Assembly (NCBI RefSeq): GCF_000732925.1
Contig: NZ_CP008953.1
Span: forward strand, 1,240,001-1,304,000
Source: Amycolatopsis japonica
GTDB taxonomy: Bacteria > Actinomycetota > Actinomycetes > Mycobacteriales > Pseudonocardiaceae
Length of the DNA stretch: 64,000 nucleotides
Direction: 5' to 3'
The notes under the pieces are model-generated. The model was given only the letters and a program-made list of their open reading frames with translations. It was not told the origin of the DNA and did no database searches. Positions 33,378 through 43,515 of the stretch are shown here, in pieces. Numbering within the stretch: the stretch's first letter is position 1; every line of letters begins with the position of its first letter. Made by a program: the position numbers and the translations under genes.

Positions 33378-33878
33378 TCAGCGCCGCAGGTGCAGCGAAG
33401 GTTCTCCCTCGTACTCCTCCTCCGTGTGGACCGTGAAACCGAGCCGCTCGGCGACCCGGATGGACGGTTCGTTGGACGCCATGATGTTGGCGATCACCGG
33501 GACGTCGGGGATCTCCCGCTCGGCCCACTCGACGGCGGCGGCCGCCATCTCCGTCGCGTAGCCCTTGCCCCAGGCGAACGGCCAGAAGCGATACGCGAGG
33601 TTCAGCACGCGCTCGCCGTTCCATTCGTGGTACCGGACGCCACCGAACCCGACGATCACCTCGGGTTCGTCCAAAGCGGACACCGTGAGATAGCCGAATC
33701 CGTGCTCGGCCCACTGCGTCATCCAGGCGTCGTACAGCTCCCGCGCACCCTCGACGGTGTGCGGCACGACGTTGAACTTGTTCGTCTCCGGATCGGCCTG
33801 CAGCGCGACGATGTTCTCGCGGTCCGCCTCGCGCAGCCTCCGCAGCAGCAGCCTCTCCGTCTTGATCTCTGTCAGCAC
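33378..33878 (-). CDS. GNAT-family N-acetyltransferase (RimJ/RimL type)
   Basis: A 166-residue acetyltransferase. It starts TERLLLRRLREAD as in the RimJ/RimL subgroup; the acetyl-CoA loop is RFWPFAWGKGYATEM (about 102-116), and the end NEPSIRVAERLGFTV is the conserved last helix. The acceptor amine is unknown. GTG 33878 is chosen; a start at 33920 would overlap the divergent hydrolase gene. Confidence 0.82.
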   Translation of the reverse strand: MLTEIKTERLLLRRLREADRENIVALQADPETNKFNVVPHTVEGARELYDAWMTQWAEHGFGYLTVSALDEPEVIVGFGGVRYHEWNGERVLNLAYRFWPFAWGKGYATEMAAAAVEWAEREIPDVPVIANIMASNEPSIRVAERLGFTVHTEEEYEGEPSLHLRR

Positions 33879-33918
33879 GGTTCTGACGGTAGCGCCAGGG
33901 TGCGACAGAATTATCGCC

Positions 33919-34656
33919 ATGAACGATCTCCCGCTGGTACTGCTGCACGCCTTCCCCGTCGACGCCCGCATGTGGGACGCGGTCCGCGCGCCGCTCTCGG
34001 AACGCCTGCGGCTGATCACCCCCGACCAGCGCGGTCTCGGCCGCAGCCCGCTGCCGGAAACGGACCGGGAGCCGGATCTGGACGACGCCGCCCGCGACGT
34101 GGTCGCGCTGCTCGACCGGCTGGAGCTCGACAAGGTCGTCCTCGGCGGCTGCTCGATGGGCGGCTACCTGACGATGGCGGTGCTGCGCCTCGCGCCGGAA
34201 CGTGTGGGCGGGCTCGTGTTCATCGACACGAAGGCGACCGCTGACACCCCGGAAGCCGCGCAAGCCCGGCACGACGTCGCGGCCCGGGTCGAAACGGAAG
34301 GCGCCGGCTGGATGCCCGAAGCGGTCACACCCGGATTGCTCGCGGAGAAGGCGCGCCCGGAAGTGGTCGAACGGCTTCGGGAACTGATCACGACGCAGCC
34401 GCCGTCGGGGATCGCGTGGGCGGCGCGCGCGATGGCGGCCCGGCCCGATTCGCTCGAAACGCTGCGTTCGGTGGACGTGCCCGCGCTGGTCGTGGTCGGC
34501 GAAGAGGACGGCCTGACCCCGTTGGAAGCGGCGAACACCCTGGTGGAAACGCTGCCTGACGCGACATTGGTGGTGCTGCCGGAGGCGGGACATCTGACGC
34601 CGCTGGAGGATCCGGCCGGAGTCGTCGAAGCGATCTTGGGCTGGTATCCCGCGTAA
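33919..34656 (+). CDS. Alpha/beta-fold hydrolase
   Basis: A 245-residue hydrolase. The N-terminal strand LVLLHAFPVDARMW carries the oxyanion HxF motif, the nucleophile elbow is GCSMGG (about residue 82), the acid is in GEEDGLTP, and His is in EAGHLTP near the C-terminus, so the triad is complete. It resembles small esterases and lactonases; substrate unknown. Start ATG is divergent from the acetyltransferase with 40 bp between. Confidence 0.85.
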   Translation: MNDLPLVLLHAFPVDARMWDAVRAPLSERLRLITPDQRGLGRSPLPETDREPDLDDAARDVVALLDRLELDKVVLGGCSMGGYLTMAVLRLAPERVGGLVFIDTKATADTPEAAQARHDVAARVETEGAGWMPEAVTPGLLAEKARPEVVERLRELITTQPPSGIAWAARAMAARPDSLETLRSVDVPALVVVGEEDGLTPLEAANTLVETLPDATLVVLPEAGHLTPLEDPAGVVEAILGWYPA

Positions 34657-34768
34657 GAAAAGGTTCCCCTCGCCCCTTTAAAGGTATAGCGGACCCCGGG
34701 GCTTGCGGCAAGCCCCCATTCCCGGTCCACAATTCGTGCCTTCACGTTTTTGCCGAAGGGGGATTCCC

Positions 34769-35977
34769 ATGCGTGTACTCCTGTCCACTATCGGGACGAG
34801 GGGTGAGGTGCAGCCGCTGGTGGCACTGGCGGTGCGATTGCGGGAACTGGGCCAGGAAGTCCGGCTTTGCGCGCCGCCGGATTTCCGTGAGTGGGCCGAA
34901 GGTCTAGGGATCTCGTTCGCGCCGTTGGGGCCGGAACTGCGGTCGACGGCGAAGCCGGATTCCGCGATGACCAAGGCGATGGCCACACCGGAAGGGCGGC
35001 GCGCGATGGCCGAGGCCATGGTGGTGAACCAGTTCGAGACGATGCCGGACGTGGCCGAGGGCTGCGACGCCGTCGTCGCGGGAATGGCCTTGAACATCGC
35101 CGCCCATTCGGTGGCCGAGCGAAAAGGGATTCCGTATTTCTTCACCGCCTACTGCCCGATAACGCTGCCTTCGCTGCACCATCGTCCGCCCGTTTTCCCG
35201 GGATGGGCGCCGAAGAATCCCGACGCCGACATCCCGGCCTTGTGGGCCGACGACGCGGAACGGTGGAACGCGCAATGGGGCGACGTGCTCGACGCGCAGC
35301 GGAAACTGCTGGGCCTGCCGCCGGTCGACGACGTGCGCGGGCACATCTTCACCGAGCGCCCGTGGCTGGCCGCCGATCCGGTGCTGGCGCCGTGGCGGGG
35401 CCCGTCGGCGCTGGACGTCCACCAGACCGGTGCCTGGCTGCTGCCGGACCACAGCCCGCTGTCGCCCGAACTGGAGGCGTTCCTCGACGACGGGGAACCG
35501 CCGGTCTACTTCGGATTCGGGAGCATCCGCGCCCCGGAGGAGATCGCGAAGGCGATGATCGAGGCGGCGAGGGCGCACGGACGGCGGGCGATCGTGTTCC
35601 GGGGCTGGACTGAGCTGGCGCTCATCGACGACGCACCCGACTGCATCGCGATCGGGGACGTCAACCAGCAGGCGCTGTTCCCGCGGGTCGCGGCCGTCGT
35701 GCAGCACGGCGGCGCCGGCACGACCACGGCGGCGACCCGGGCCGGGGTGCCGCAGGTGCTGGTGCCGCAGATGTTCGACCAGCCCTACTTCGCGCAGCGC
35801 GTGCGGGATCTCGGGGTGGGGACGTCGATCACGGGGGAGCCCTCGGTCGAAGCGCTGACGCTCGCTCTGGGCGAGGTACTCCGTCCCGAAGTCGCCTCGC
35901 GGGCCCGGCAGGTCGGCGGCGAGGTGCGGACGGACGGCGTCGATGAGGCGGCTCGGCTCCTGATGTCCGGCGTTTAG
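34769..35977 (+). CDS. GT1-family glycosyltransferase, GtfE/glycopeptide type
   Basis: A 402-residue GT-B enzyme. The N-terminus MRVLLSTIGTRGEVQPLVAL and a Cys-Ala-Pro-Pro (LCAPPDF) loop closely resemble vancomycin-group glycosyltransferases. The donor site is QHGGAGTTTAATRAGVPQVL (about 311-330), with MFDQPYFAQRV completing the family signature. No peptide synthetase, sugar or P450 gene is near, so it is an orphan, perhaps glycosylating a natural product or xenobiotic. GAAGGGGG precedes the ATG. CCTTTAAAGG (34675-34684) lies in the promoter zone. Confidence 0.85.
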   Translation: MRVLLSTIGTRGEVQPLVALAVRLRELGQEVRLCAPPDFREWAEGLGISFAPLGPELRSTAKPDSAMTKAMATPEGRRAMAEAMVVNQFETMPDVAEGCDAVVAGMALNIAAHSVAERKGIPYFFTAYCPITLPSLHHRPPVFPGWAPKNPDADIPALWADDAERWNAQWGDVLDAQRKLLGLPPVDDVRGHIFTERPWLAADPVLAPWRGPSALDVHQTGAWLLPDHSPLSPELEAFLDDGEPPVYFGFGSIRAPEEIAKAMIEAARAHGRRAIVFRGWTELALIDDAPDCIAIGDVNQQALFPRVAAVVQHGGAGTTTAATRAGVPQVLVPQMFDQPYFAQRVRDLGVGTSITGEPSVEALTLALGEVLRPEVASRARQVGGEVRTDGVDEAARLLMSGV

Positions 35978-36029
35978 TCCTCTCGATGCGGTACTTGCGC
36001 GTGCAACGACCGCATTCAGAGGACTAAAC
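35972..36029. terminator. Convergent hairpin embedding both stop codons
   Basis: Arms 35972-35992 and 36009-36029 pair at 19 of 21 positions. The loop contains TTGC/GCAA, an inner 4-bp stem. GTTTAG at the left contains the glycosyltransferase TAG, and CTAAAC at the right contains the phosphotransferase TAG on the other strand. Same family as 47108-47163 and 51638-51701. Confidence 0.85.
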
Positions 36030-36863
36030 GCGGGAGGAGAAGTAGCGCTCCAGGGCGGCTTCGGCCTCCGGGAGCCGTTCGGGGAACCGCTGCGCGATCA
36101 CGAATCGCCACGGCACCTCGAACAACCGCCGCAACGCGATGAACGGTTCGAGCGACGAAGGCGCCACGTCCGCCGGGTACGCGTCCAGAGTCGCGCGCCC
36201 GGCCTCCGCGCAGAGCACGCCGAGGTCCCAGCCGAGCGGTCCGCGCCAGGTGTCCTCGAAGTCGAGCCAGCACGGCCCGGCCGCGGTCGCGACGACGTTC
36301 CCCCGATGGGCGTCTCCGTGCAGCGGCCGGGCCTCGCCGTCCGGAAGCGCCGCCGCGACCCGTTCGAGTTCGTCGTACAACCGGGGCGCCGCATCGCCCA
36401 TGACGGCGCCGTGCCGGTCGAGCACCGTCCGGAGTTCGCGGACGGGCCCGAGTTCGGGCAGTTCACCGGGGTAGTCCGCGAGCGCGTCGTGCACCCGGGC
36501 GAGGGAAAGCGCCACCTCGCGCGGCGGCAGCGTGTGGCCCGGCTCGTGCGGCGTGTAGTGCCAGAGAGTGACCGGCAGTCCGTCGGCGAAATGCGGTCCT
36601 GCCGGGGGATCCGTGGTCGGTGAGACGACGAGCACATCACGTTCCGTGAGGTGCCTCGACAGCTCGACGTCACGCGCGAGCCAGTCCTCGGGCGACGACC
36701 GGGCGAGCCGGGTCGTGCCGGGCACCCGTGCCACCACCGGACCCAGCCTCACCAGCACGTTCGACTTGAAATGCAGGACATCGGGACGGCCCGTGGGCAG
36801 CCCGTACCGGTCACCGACGGCGAGCGCCGCGGCCACTCCCGCACGGGTGTGTTCGTCGGTCAC
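36024..36863 (-). CDS. Aminoglycoside phosphotransferase-like kinase (APH family)
   Basis: A 279-residue small-molecule kinase. The catalytic loop is LHGDAHRGNVV (about 180-190) and the Mg-binding segment WLDFEDTWRGP (about 198-208) replaces DFG as usual in APH proteins. The N-terminal part with FKSNVLVRLGP is the ATP lobe. Substrates in this family include choline, homoserine and aminoglycosides, so resistance should not be assumed. The stop lies inside the convergent hairpin. Confidence 0.8.
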   Translation of the reverse strand: MTDEHTRAGVAAALAVGDRYGLPTGRPDVLHFKSNVLVRLGPVVARVPGTTRLARSSPEDWLARDVELSRHLTERDVLVVSPTTDPPAGPHFADGLPVTLWHYTPHEPGHTLPPREVALSLARVHDALADYPGELPELGPVRELRTVLDRHGAVMGDAAPRLYDELERVAAALPDGEARPLHGDAHRGNVVATAAGPCWLDFEDTWRGPLGWDLGVLCAEAGRATLDAYPADVAPSSLEPFIALRRLFEVPWRFVIAQRFPERLPEAEAALERYFSSRV

Positions 36864-36998
36864 GGCCCGATCTTGCCAGCCGGTGCGCGCGACTGTCGGT
36901 AGTGAGGGCTACGATCCCCACTAGCCGCCGGATTGGGTCCCGAACCCGCCCGGCGACCGCAAATTGACCACCACAAGGTTTGAGTGTTGGAGGCAGGA

Positions 36999-38777
36999 GT
37001 GACGGCCGTAGCCCCCAAGCCGATCGCCACGCGCCCGTATCCCGCGCGCGAGTCGGTTAAGGGTTCGTACCTGCTGCGGTTGTTCCGCACGACGGACCAC
37101 AAGCAAATCGGCATCATGTACCTGGTCACGTCGTTCGCCTTCTTCATGGTGGGCGGCGCGATGGCGATGCTGATCCGCTCCGAGCTGGCGCGTCCCGGGC
37201 AGCAGTTCCTTTCGCAGGAGCAGTACAACCAGCTGTTCACCATGCACGGCACGATCATGCTGCTGCTGTACGCGACGCCGATCCTGTTCGGCTTCGCGAA
37301 CTTCATCCTGCCGCTGCAGATCGGTTCGCCCGACGTCGCGTTCCCGCGGCTGAACGCGTTCTCGTACTGGCTGTACCTGTTCGGCGGCCTGATCGTGATG
37401 TCCGGCTTCCTGACCCCGGGTGGCGCCGCCGACTTCGGCTGGTTCGCCTACACCCCGCTGTCGGACGCCATCCACTCGCCCGGCGTCGGTGCCGACCTGT
37501 GGATCTCCGGTCTGGTCGTGTCCGGTCTCGGCACCATCCTCGGTGGCGTCAACATGATCACCACGGTGATCTGCCTGCGCGCCCCCGGTATGACGATGTA
37601 CCGGATGCCGATCTTCACCTGGAACATCCTGGTCACCAGCATCCTGATCCTGCTGGCGTTCCCGATCCTGACCGCGGCCCTGATGGGCCTGCTGGCGGAT
37701 CGGCATCTCGGGGCGCACGTGTTCGACCCCGCGAACGGCGGCGTGATCCTCTGGCAACACCTGTTCTGGTTCTTCGGCCATCCAGAGGTCTATATCGTCG
37801 CGCTACCGTTCTTCGGGATCGTGTCGGAGATCTTCCCGGTCTTCAGCCGCAAGCCGATCTTCGGCTACAAGGGCCTGGTCTGGGCGACGCTGGCGATCGC
37901 CGCGCTGTCGGTGGCCGTGTGGGCGCACCACATGTACGCGACCGGCGCCGTGCTGCTGCCGTTCTTCTCCTTCATGACCTTCCTGATCGCGGTCCCGACC
38001 GGTGTGAAGTTCTTCAACTGGATCGGCACGATGTGGAAGGGCCAGCTGTCCTTCGAGACGCCGATGATCTTCTCGATGGGCTTCATCGTCACGTTCCTCT
38101 TCGGCGGTCTGACCGGCATCATGCTGGCCGCGCCGGCGATCGACTTCCACGTGTCCGACAGCTACTTCGTCGTCGCGCACTTCCACTACGTGCTCTACGG
38201 CACGATCGTGTTCGCCACGTTCGCCGGGATCTACTTCTGGTTCCCGAAGATCACCGGCCGCATGATGGACGAGAAGCTCGGCAAGTGGCACTTCTGGACC
38301 ACGTTCATCGGCTTCCACGCCACGTTCCTGGTGCAGCACTGGCTCGGCGCCGAAGGCATGCCGCGCCGGTACGCGGACTACCTGCAGTCCGACGGGTTCA
38401 CGACGCTGAACACGATCTCCACGATCGGCGCGTACATCCTCGGTGCCTCGACGCTGCCGTTCATCTGGAACGTCTTCAAGAGCTACCGGTACGGCGAGAT
38501 CGTCACGGTGGACGACCCGTGGGGCTACGGCAACTCGCTCGAATGGGCGACGTCCTGCCCGCCGCCGCGGCACAACTTCACCGAGCTGCCGCGGATCCGG
38601 TCCGAGCGTCCGGCGTTCGAGCTGCACTACCCGCACATGATGGAGCGCATCCACAAGGAGGGTGAGATCGGCTTCTTCGGGAAGCAGAAGGTCAACACCC
38701 ACCGGGCGCCGTCCCAGGTGCTCACCGAGGCGGCCATGCCGGGTGACCACTCCGAGGACAACTCCAGCGAGAAGTGA
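36999..38777 (+). CDS. ctaD: Cytochrome c oxidase subunit I
   Basis: A 592-residue heme-copper oxidase subunit with 12 membrane helices. Visible are the low-spin heme His in [10 protein letters not shown], the CuB/Tyr crosslink motif [15 protein letters not shown], the CuB pair AHHMYATG, and the heme a3/a ligands [11 protein letters not shown]. It works in the aa3 branch of the respiratory chain with subunits encoded elsewhere. GTG 36999 is preceded by GGAGG at 36989-36993. ctaD next to serB is a conserved actinobacterial neighbourhood. Confidence 0.95.
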   Translation: MTAVAPKPIATRPYPARESVKGSYLLRLFRTTDHKQIGIMYLVTSFAFFMVGGAMAMLIRSELARPGQQFLSQEQYNQLFTMHGTIMLLLYATPILFGFANFILPLQIGSPDVAFPRLNAFSYWLYLFGGLIVMSGFLTPGGAADFGWFAYTPLSDAIHSPGVGADLWISGLVVSGLGTILGGVNMITTVICLRAPGMTMYRMPIFTWNILVTSILILLAFPILTAALMGLLADRHLGAHVFDPANGGVILWQHLFWFFGHPEVYIVALPFFGIVSEIFPVFSRKPIFGYKGLVWATLAIAALSVAVWAHHMYATGAVLLPFFSFMTFLIAVPTGVKFFNWIGTMWKGQLSFETPMIFSMGFIVTFLFGGLTGIMLAAPAIDFHVSDSYFVVAHFHYVLYGTIVFATFAGIYFWFPKITGRMMDEKLGKWHFWTTFIGFHATFLVQHWLGAEGMPRRYADYLQSDGFTTLNTISTIGAYILGASTLPFIWNVFKSYRYGEIVTVDDPWGYGNSLEWATSCPPPRHNFTELPRIRSERPAFELHYPHMMERIHKEGEIGFFGKQKVNTHRAPSQVLTEAAMPGDHSEDNSSEK

Positions 38778-38789
38778 CCCGATAAGCGG

Positions 38790-38838
38790 AAACGGCGCGT
38801 GCCTTGCCTCACACAGGGGCAAGGCACGCGCCGTTTTC
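38790..38838 (+). terminator. Intrinsic terminator of ctaD
   Basis: Arms 38790-38808 and 38818-38836 pair perfectly over 19 bp with a 9-nt loop and end in TTTT. Its sequence is not related to the repeated hairpin families. Confidence 0.88.
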
Positions 38839-38850
38839 ATGGCCGGCTGA

Positions 38851-40850
<2,000 letters not shown>

Positions 40851-40867
40851 CCTCCTATACTCCCCGC

Positions 40868-42616
40868 ATGGGTGACCGGCTGATCGCCGGGCGCTATCGC
40901 TTGGAGGAGCGGATCGGCGCCGGGGGTATGGGCGTGGTCTGGCGTGCCACCGATCTGGACCTCGGGCGGGTCGTCGCCCTCAAGCGTTCGCAGGCGGGCG
41001 ACAGCGGTCAGATCCGGCGCGAGGCGCGGATCGGCGCGGGCCTGCATCATCCGAACGTGGTCACCGTCTTCGACGCCGTGATCGACGGTGACGACCGCTG
41101 GCTCGTGATGGAGTACCTGCCCTCGCGCAGCCTCGCCGACGTCATCGACTCCGACGGGCCGCTGCCACCCGGCAAGGTGGCCAAGATCGGCGTCCAGCTC
41201 GCCGCGGCGCTCGCGGCGATGCACGAAAAAGGCATGGTCCACCGCGACCTCAAACCGGGCAACGTCCTGGTGGCCGACGACGGCACCGCCAAACTCACCG
41301 ACCTCGGCATCGCGCAATGGGCGGAGGTGACCCGCACCGGCGGCGGCCTCGACGTCGGCACTCCCGGCTACGTCGCGCCCGAGATGGCCGAAGGGCGGCA
41401 GGCGGGCGCGGCGGCGGACGTGTTCTCGCTCGGCGCGACCCTGTTCGCCGCCGTCGAAGGCACCTCGGTGTGGGGCGACGCGAACGTGGGCCCGTTCGTG
41501 CAGCTCCGGCGGGCGACGGCGTACACCCTGGAGCCGATCCGGCGGGCAGGGCCGCTGGCGCCCGCGCTGACCGAACTGTTGCGGCGCAGGCCGGCAGGCA
41601 GGCCGAACGCCGTCCGTGCCGCCGAACTGCTGTCCGAAGTCGCGGACGTCGACGGTCCCGTCCGGACGCGACGGTTCCGCGTGCCCAAACGCGCGCTCGC
41701 GATCGGTGCCGTCGTGGCGGTGCTGGTGCTGACCGGGGCGCTGTTCTTCGCCACCAGGGAGCCCGCGTCGATCGCGGCGGGGCCGCCGTCCGAGCTGATC
41801 GGGGACCGGCGGACGGCGGATCCGTGCGCGCTGGTGGAGCCGTCCGTGCTGAACCATCTCGGGACACCGGAACTGGACAGCGCCGGCGGCAACTTCAACG
41901 CGTGCGGTGTCCGGCTGCGCCTGAGCCCCGACGACGAGGACATCGTCGACATCCGGCTCGAACTGACGACCCCGACGTCACCGTTACTGGACAAGCCGAT
42001 GCCGGGCCAGCTGATCGTGCGCGAGGTGCCGAGCGACTCGGAAGACAAGTGCGCGCGCGGTATCCCGCTGCCGGACGGCAACCAGGTGTGGGTGCACGCC
42101 CGGCACATCAAGAACTGGCACGCGCATCTGTGCGACTACGTCGATCCGGTGGCCACGCACGCGGTGAGCGTGCTGAACCGGGAGCCGGTCGAGCGGCGTC
42201 CCGCGCCGTTCCCCGGCGGTTCGCTCGGGAGTCTCGACGCCTGCGTGCTGGGCGGGAACCTGCCGCAGGCGATCGTCGGCGGCCCGGCGACGCCGGATCC
42301 GGTCTTCGGCAACTGGGAGTGTTACTGGAACCATCGCGAGACCGAGGTGACGGTCCGGTTCGAACGGGAGCGGGCGCCGTTCGAGGACGACGGCAGACGC
42401 GTCGCTCTCGGATCGCGGGAAGCCTTCGTCGAGATCTCCACCGAATGGAAGGCTTGCCAGGCGGAGATCCCGCACCGGGGCTTCACCGGCGACGGTCGTG
42501 CCATGATCGAGACGGTGGAGATCTACGTCGCGGACAAGGTCAAGCAGCCGGCGGAGATGTGCCCGGCCGCGGAACGGCTCGCCGGCGAGATCGCCCCGAG
42601 GCTGCCGCCACTCTGA
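40868..42616 (+). CDS. Receptor-type Ser/Thr protein kinase with DUF3558-like extracellular part
   Basis: A 582-residue membrane kinase. The intracellular domain (about 1-260) has the glycine loop GAGGMGVV, Lys39, HRDLKPGN (Asp127) and DLG in place of DFG (about 145-147), followed by APE. One membrane helix lies at about 276-294. The ~285-residue outside part has Cys pairs opening TADPCALVEPSVLNHLG and later SLDACVLGGNLPQAI, resembling the two DPC modules of the lipoprotein at 17201. It probably senses an envelope signal. PASTA domains are absent. Confidence 0.85.
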   Translation: MGDRLIAGRYRLEERIGAGGMGVVWRATDLDLGRVVALKRSQAGDSGQIRREARIGAGLHHPNVVTVFDAVIDGDDRWLVMEYLPSRSLADVIDSDGPLPPGKVAKIGVQLAAALAAMHEKGMVHRDLKPGNVLVADDGTAKLTDLGIAQWAEVTRTGGGLDVGTPGYVAPEMAEGRQAGAAADVFSLGATLFAAVEGTSVWGDANVGPFVQLRRATAYTLEPIRRAGPLAPALTELLRRRPAGRPNAVRAAELLSEVADVDGPVRTRRFRVPKRALAIGAVVAVLVLTGALFFATREPASIAAGPPSELIGDRRTADPCALVEPSVLNHLGTPELDSAGGNFNACGVRLRLSPDDEDIVDIRLELTTPTSPLLDKPMPGQLIVREVPSDSEDKCARGIPLPDGNQVWVHARHIKNWHAHLCDYVDPVATHAVSVLNREPVERRPAPFPGGSLGSLDACVLGGNLPQAIVGGPATPDPVFGNWECYWNHRETEVTVRFERERAPFEDDGRRVALGSREAFVEISTEWKACQAEIPHRGFTGDGRAMIETVEIYVADKVKQPAEMCPAAERLAGEIAPRLPPL

Positions 42617-42627
42617 AAGGAAACACC

Positions 42628-43032
42628 GTGTCTTTGGAAGTCCAGCGCGACGGTGAACATCGCTTCATCGGCCGCAACGAACGCGGTGCCGAGGTCGTGA
42701 TCGGCCGCAAAGGTGCCGAGGGTGCCTTCTCGCCCGCCGAGCTGCTGCAGATCGCGGCGGCGGGCTGCTCGGCCGTCACCGCCGAGAACCTCATCACGCG
42801 CCGGATCGGGGAGGACTCGAAGTTCCGCGTCGGCGTGACCGCGGACAGGCGCGAAGATGCTTCGGAGCTCGACGCCGTCCACGTGGCTTTCGACGTCGAC
42901 GTGTCCTCGCTGCCCGCCGCGGATCGAGAGGCGCTCGCGGCGGCGGTGGATCGCGCCATCGAGCGGTTGTGCACGGTGAGCCGGACGCTGAAGAAGGGCA
43001 TCCCGGTCACGGAAAGCTTCCCCGTCGAGTAG
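42628..43032 (+). CDS. OsmC/Ohr-family peroxiredoxin-like protein
   Basis: A 134-residue protein. The two redox cysteines of the OsmC fold are present: AAAGCSAVTAENL (about Cys47) and RLCTVSRTL (about Cys113). Typical members reduce organic hydroperoxides in the cytoplasm. GAAAGG lies upstream of the GTG start, 11 bp after the kinase stop, so the two may be cotranscribed. A 55-nt perfect palindrome follows. Confidence 0.8.
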   Translation: MSLEVQRDGEHRFIGRNERGAEVVIGRKGAEGAFSPAELLQIAAAGCSAVTAENLITRRIGEDSKFRVGVTADRREDASELDAVHVAFDVDVSSLPAADREALAAAVDRAIERLCTVSRTLKKGIPVTESFPVE

Positions 43033-43043
43033 CCGCCTCCGGA

Positions 43044-43098
43044 TGCCATGAAAGGTCCTTTCCTTGCAAAATTTGCAAGGAAAGGACCTTTCATGGCA
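43044..43098. terminator. 55-nt near-perfect palindromic terminator (ATGAAAGGTCC family)
   Basis: Two 27-nt arms are exact complements around a single central A (43071). The outer ends read TGCC and GGCA. It lies between the convergent OsmC and hypothetical genes. The family recurs at 45619-45673 and 53487-53541 with the same length and compensated outer bases. Confidence 0.88.
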
Positions 43099-43104
43099 CT
43101 TGGC

Positions 43105-43458
43105 TCAGTGTTTGGCGGCGTGGCCTTCGGAGCTCCACACCACGTACGCCTCGTCGGCGTCGGTGGTCATGGCCTCGATGAACTTCTCGTTGTCGAAGCC
43201 GGGCAGCGTCTGCAGCCGCTCGATCAGCGCGTCGGCGGCCGGGTCGCCGCTGGGGATCGCGGTGCCCTTCCCGTCGGCGCCCGCGAGCATGAAGAAGACG
43301 TCTTCCTTCCACGGGCCTTCAGGGATCACTCTGACCACCACCGCGGACAGCTCGGACCACGTGACGGCTTCTTCGCTGCCGTCCGCGAGCTGGCGCCGCA
43401 CTCCGGTGTCATCGACGCTGACGGTCCGGGATTGTGCGTTGGGCGACTCCTGGGACAA
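43105..43458 (-). CDS. Conserved hypothetical protein
   Basis: A 117-residue soluble acidic protein with no motif I recognise. Short strands and helices alternate (SAVVVRVIPEGPWKEDVFFMLAG; GTAIPSGDPAADALIERLQTLPGFDNEKFIEAM), and the PGFDNEKF segment is reminiscent of small actinobacterial proteins of unknown function. It stands 57 bp from the 3' end of dinG (same strand) and converges on the OsmC gene across the palindrome. Confidence 0.6.
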   Translation of the reverse strand: MSQESPNAQSRTVSVDDTGVRRQLADGSEEAVTWSELSAVVVRVIPEGPWKEDVFFMLAGADGKGTAIPSGDPAADALIERLQTLPGFDNEKFIEAMTTDADEAYVVWSSEGHAAKH

Positions 43459-43515
43459 CCGGTTCTCCCTGTCTTCGGCGTTCCGTTAACGGTACTCGGC
43501 CGTGTTCCAGGCCAC

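Noticed and set aside
34769..35977. Glycopeptide biosynthetic cluster
   Set aside because: No peptide synthetase, P450, halogenase or deoxysugar gene is found in the window.
36024..36863. Aminoglycoside resistance gene
   Set aside because: The APH fold is shared by many metabolic kinases, and there is no specific resistance signature or mobile context.
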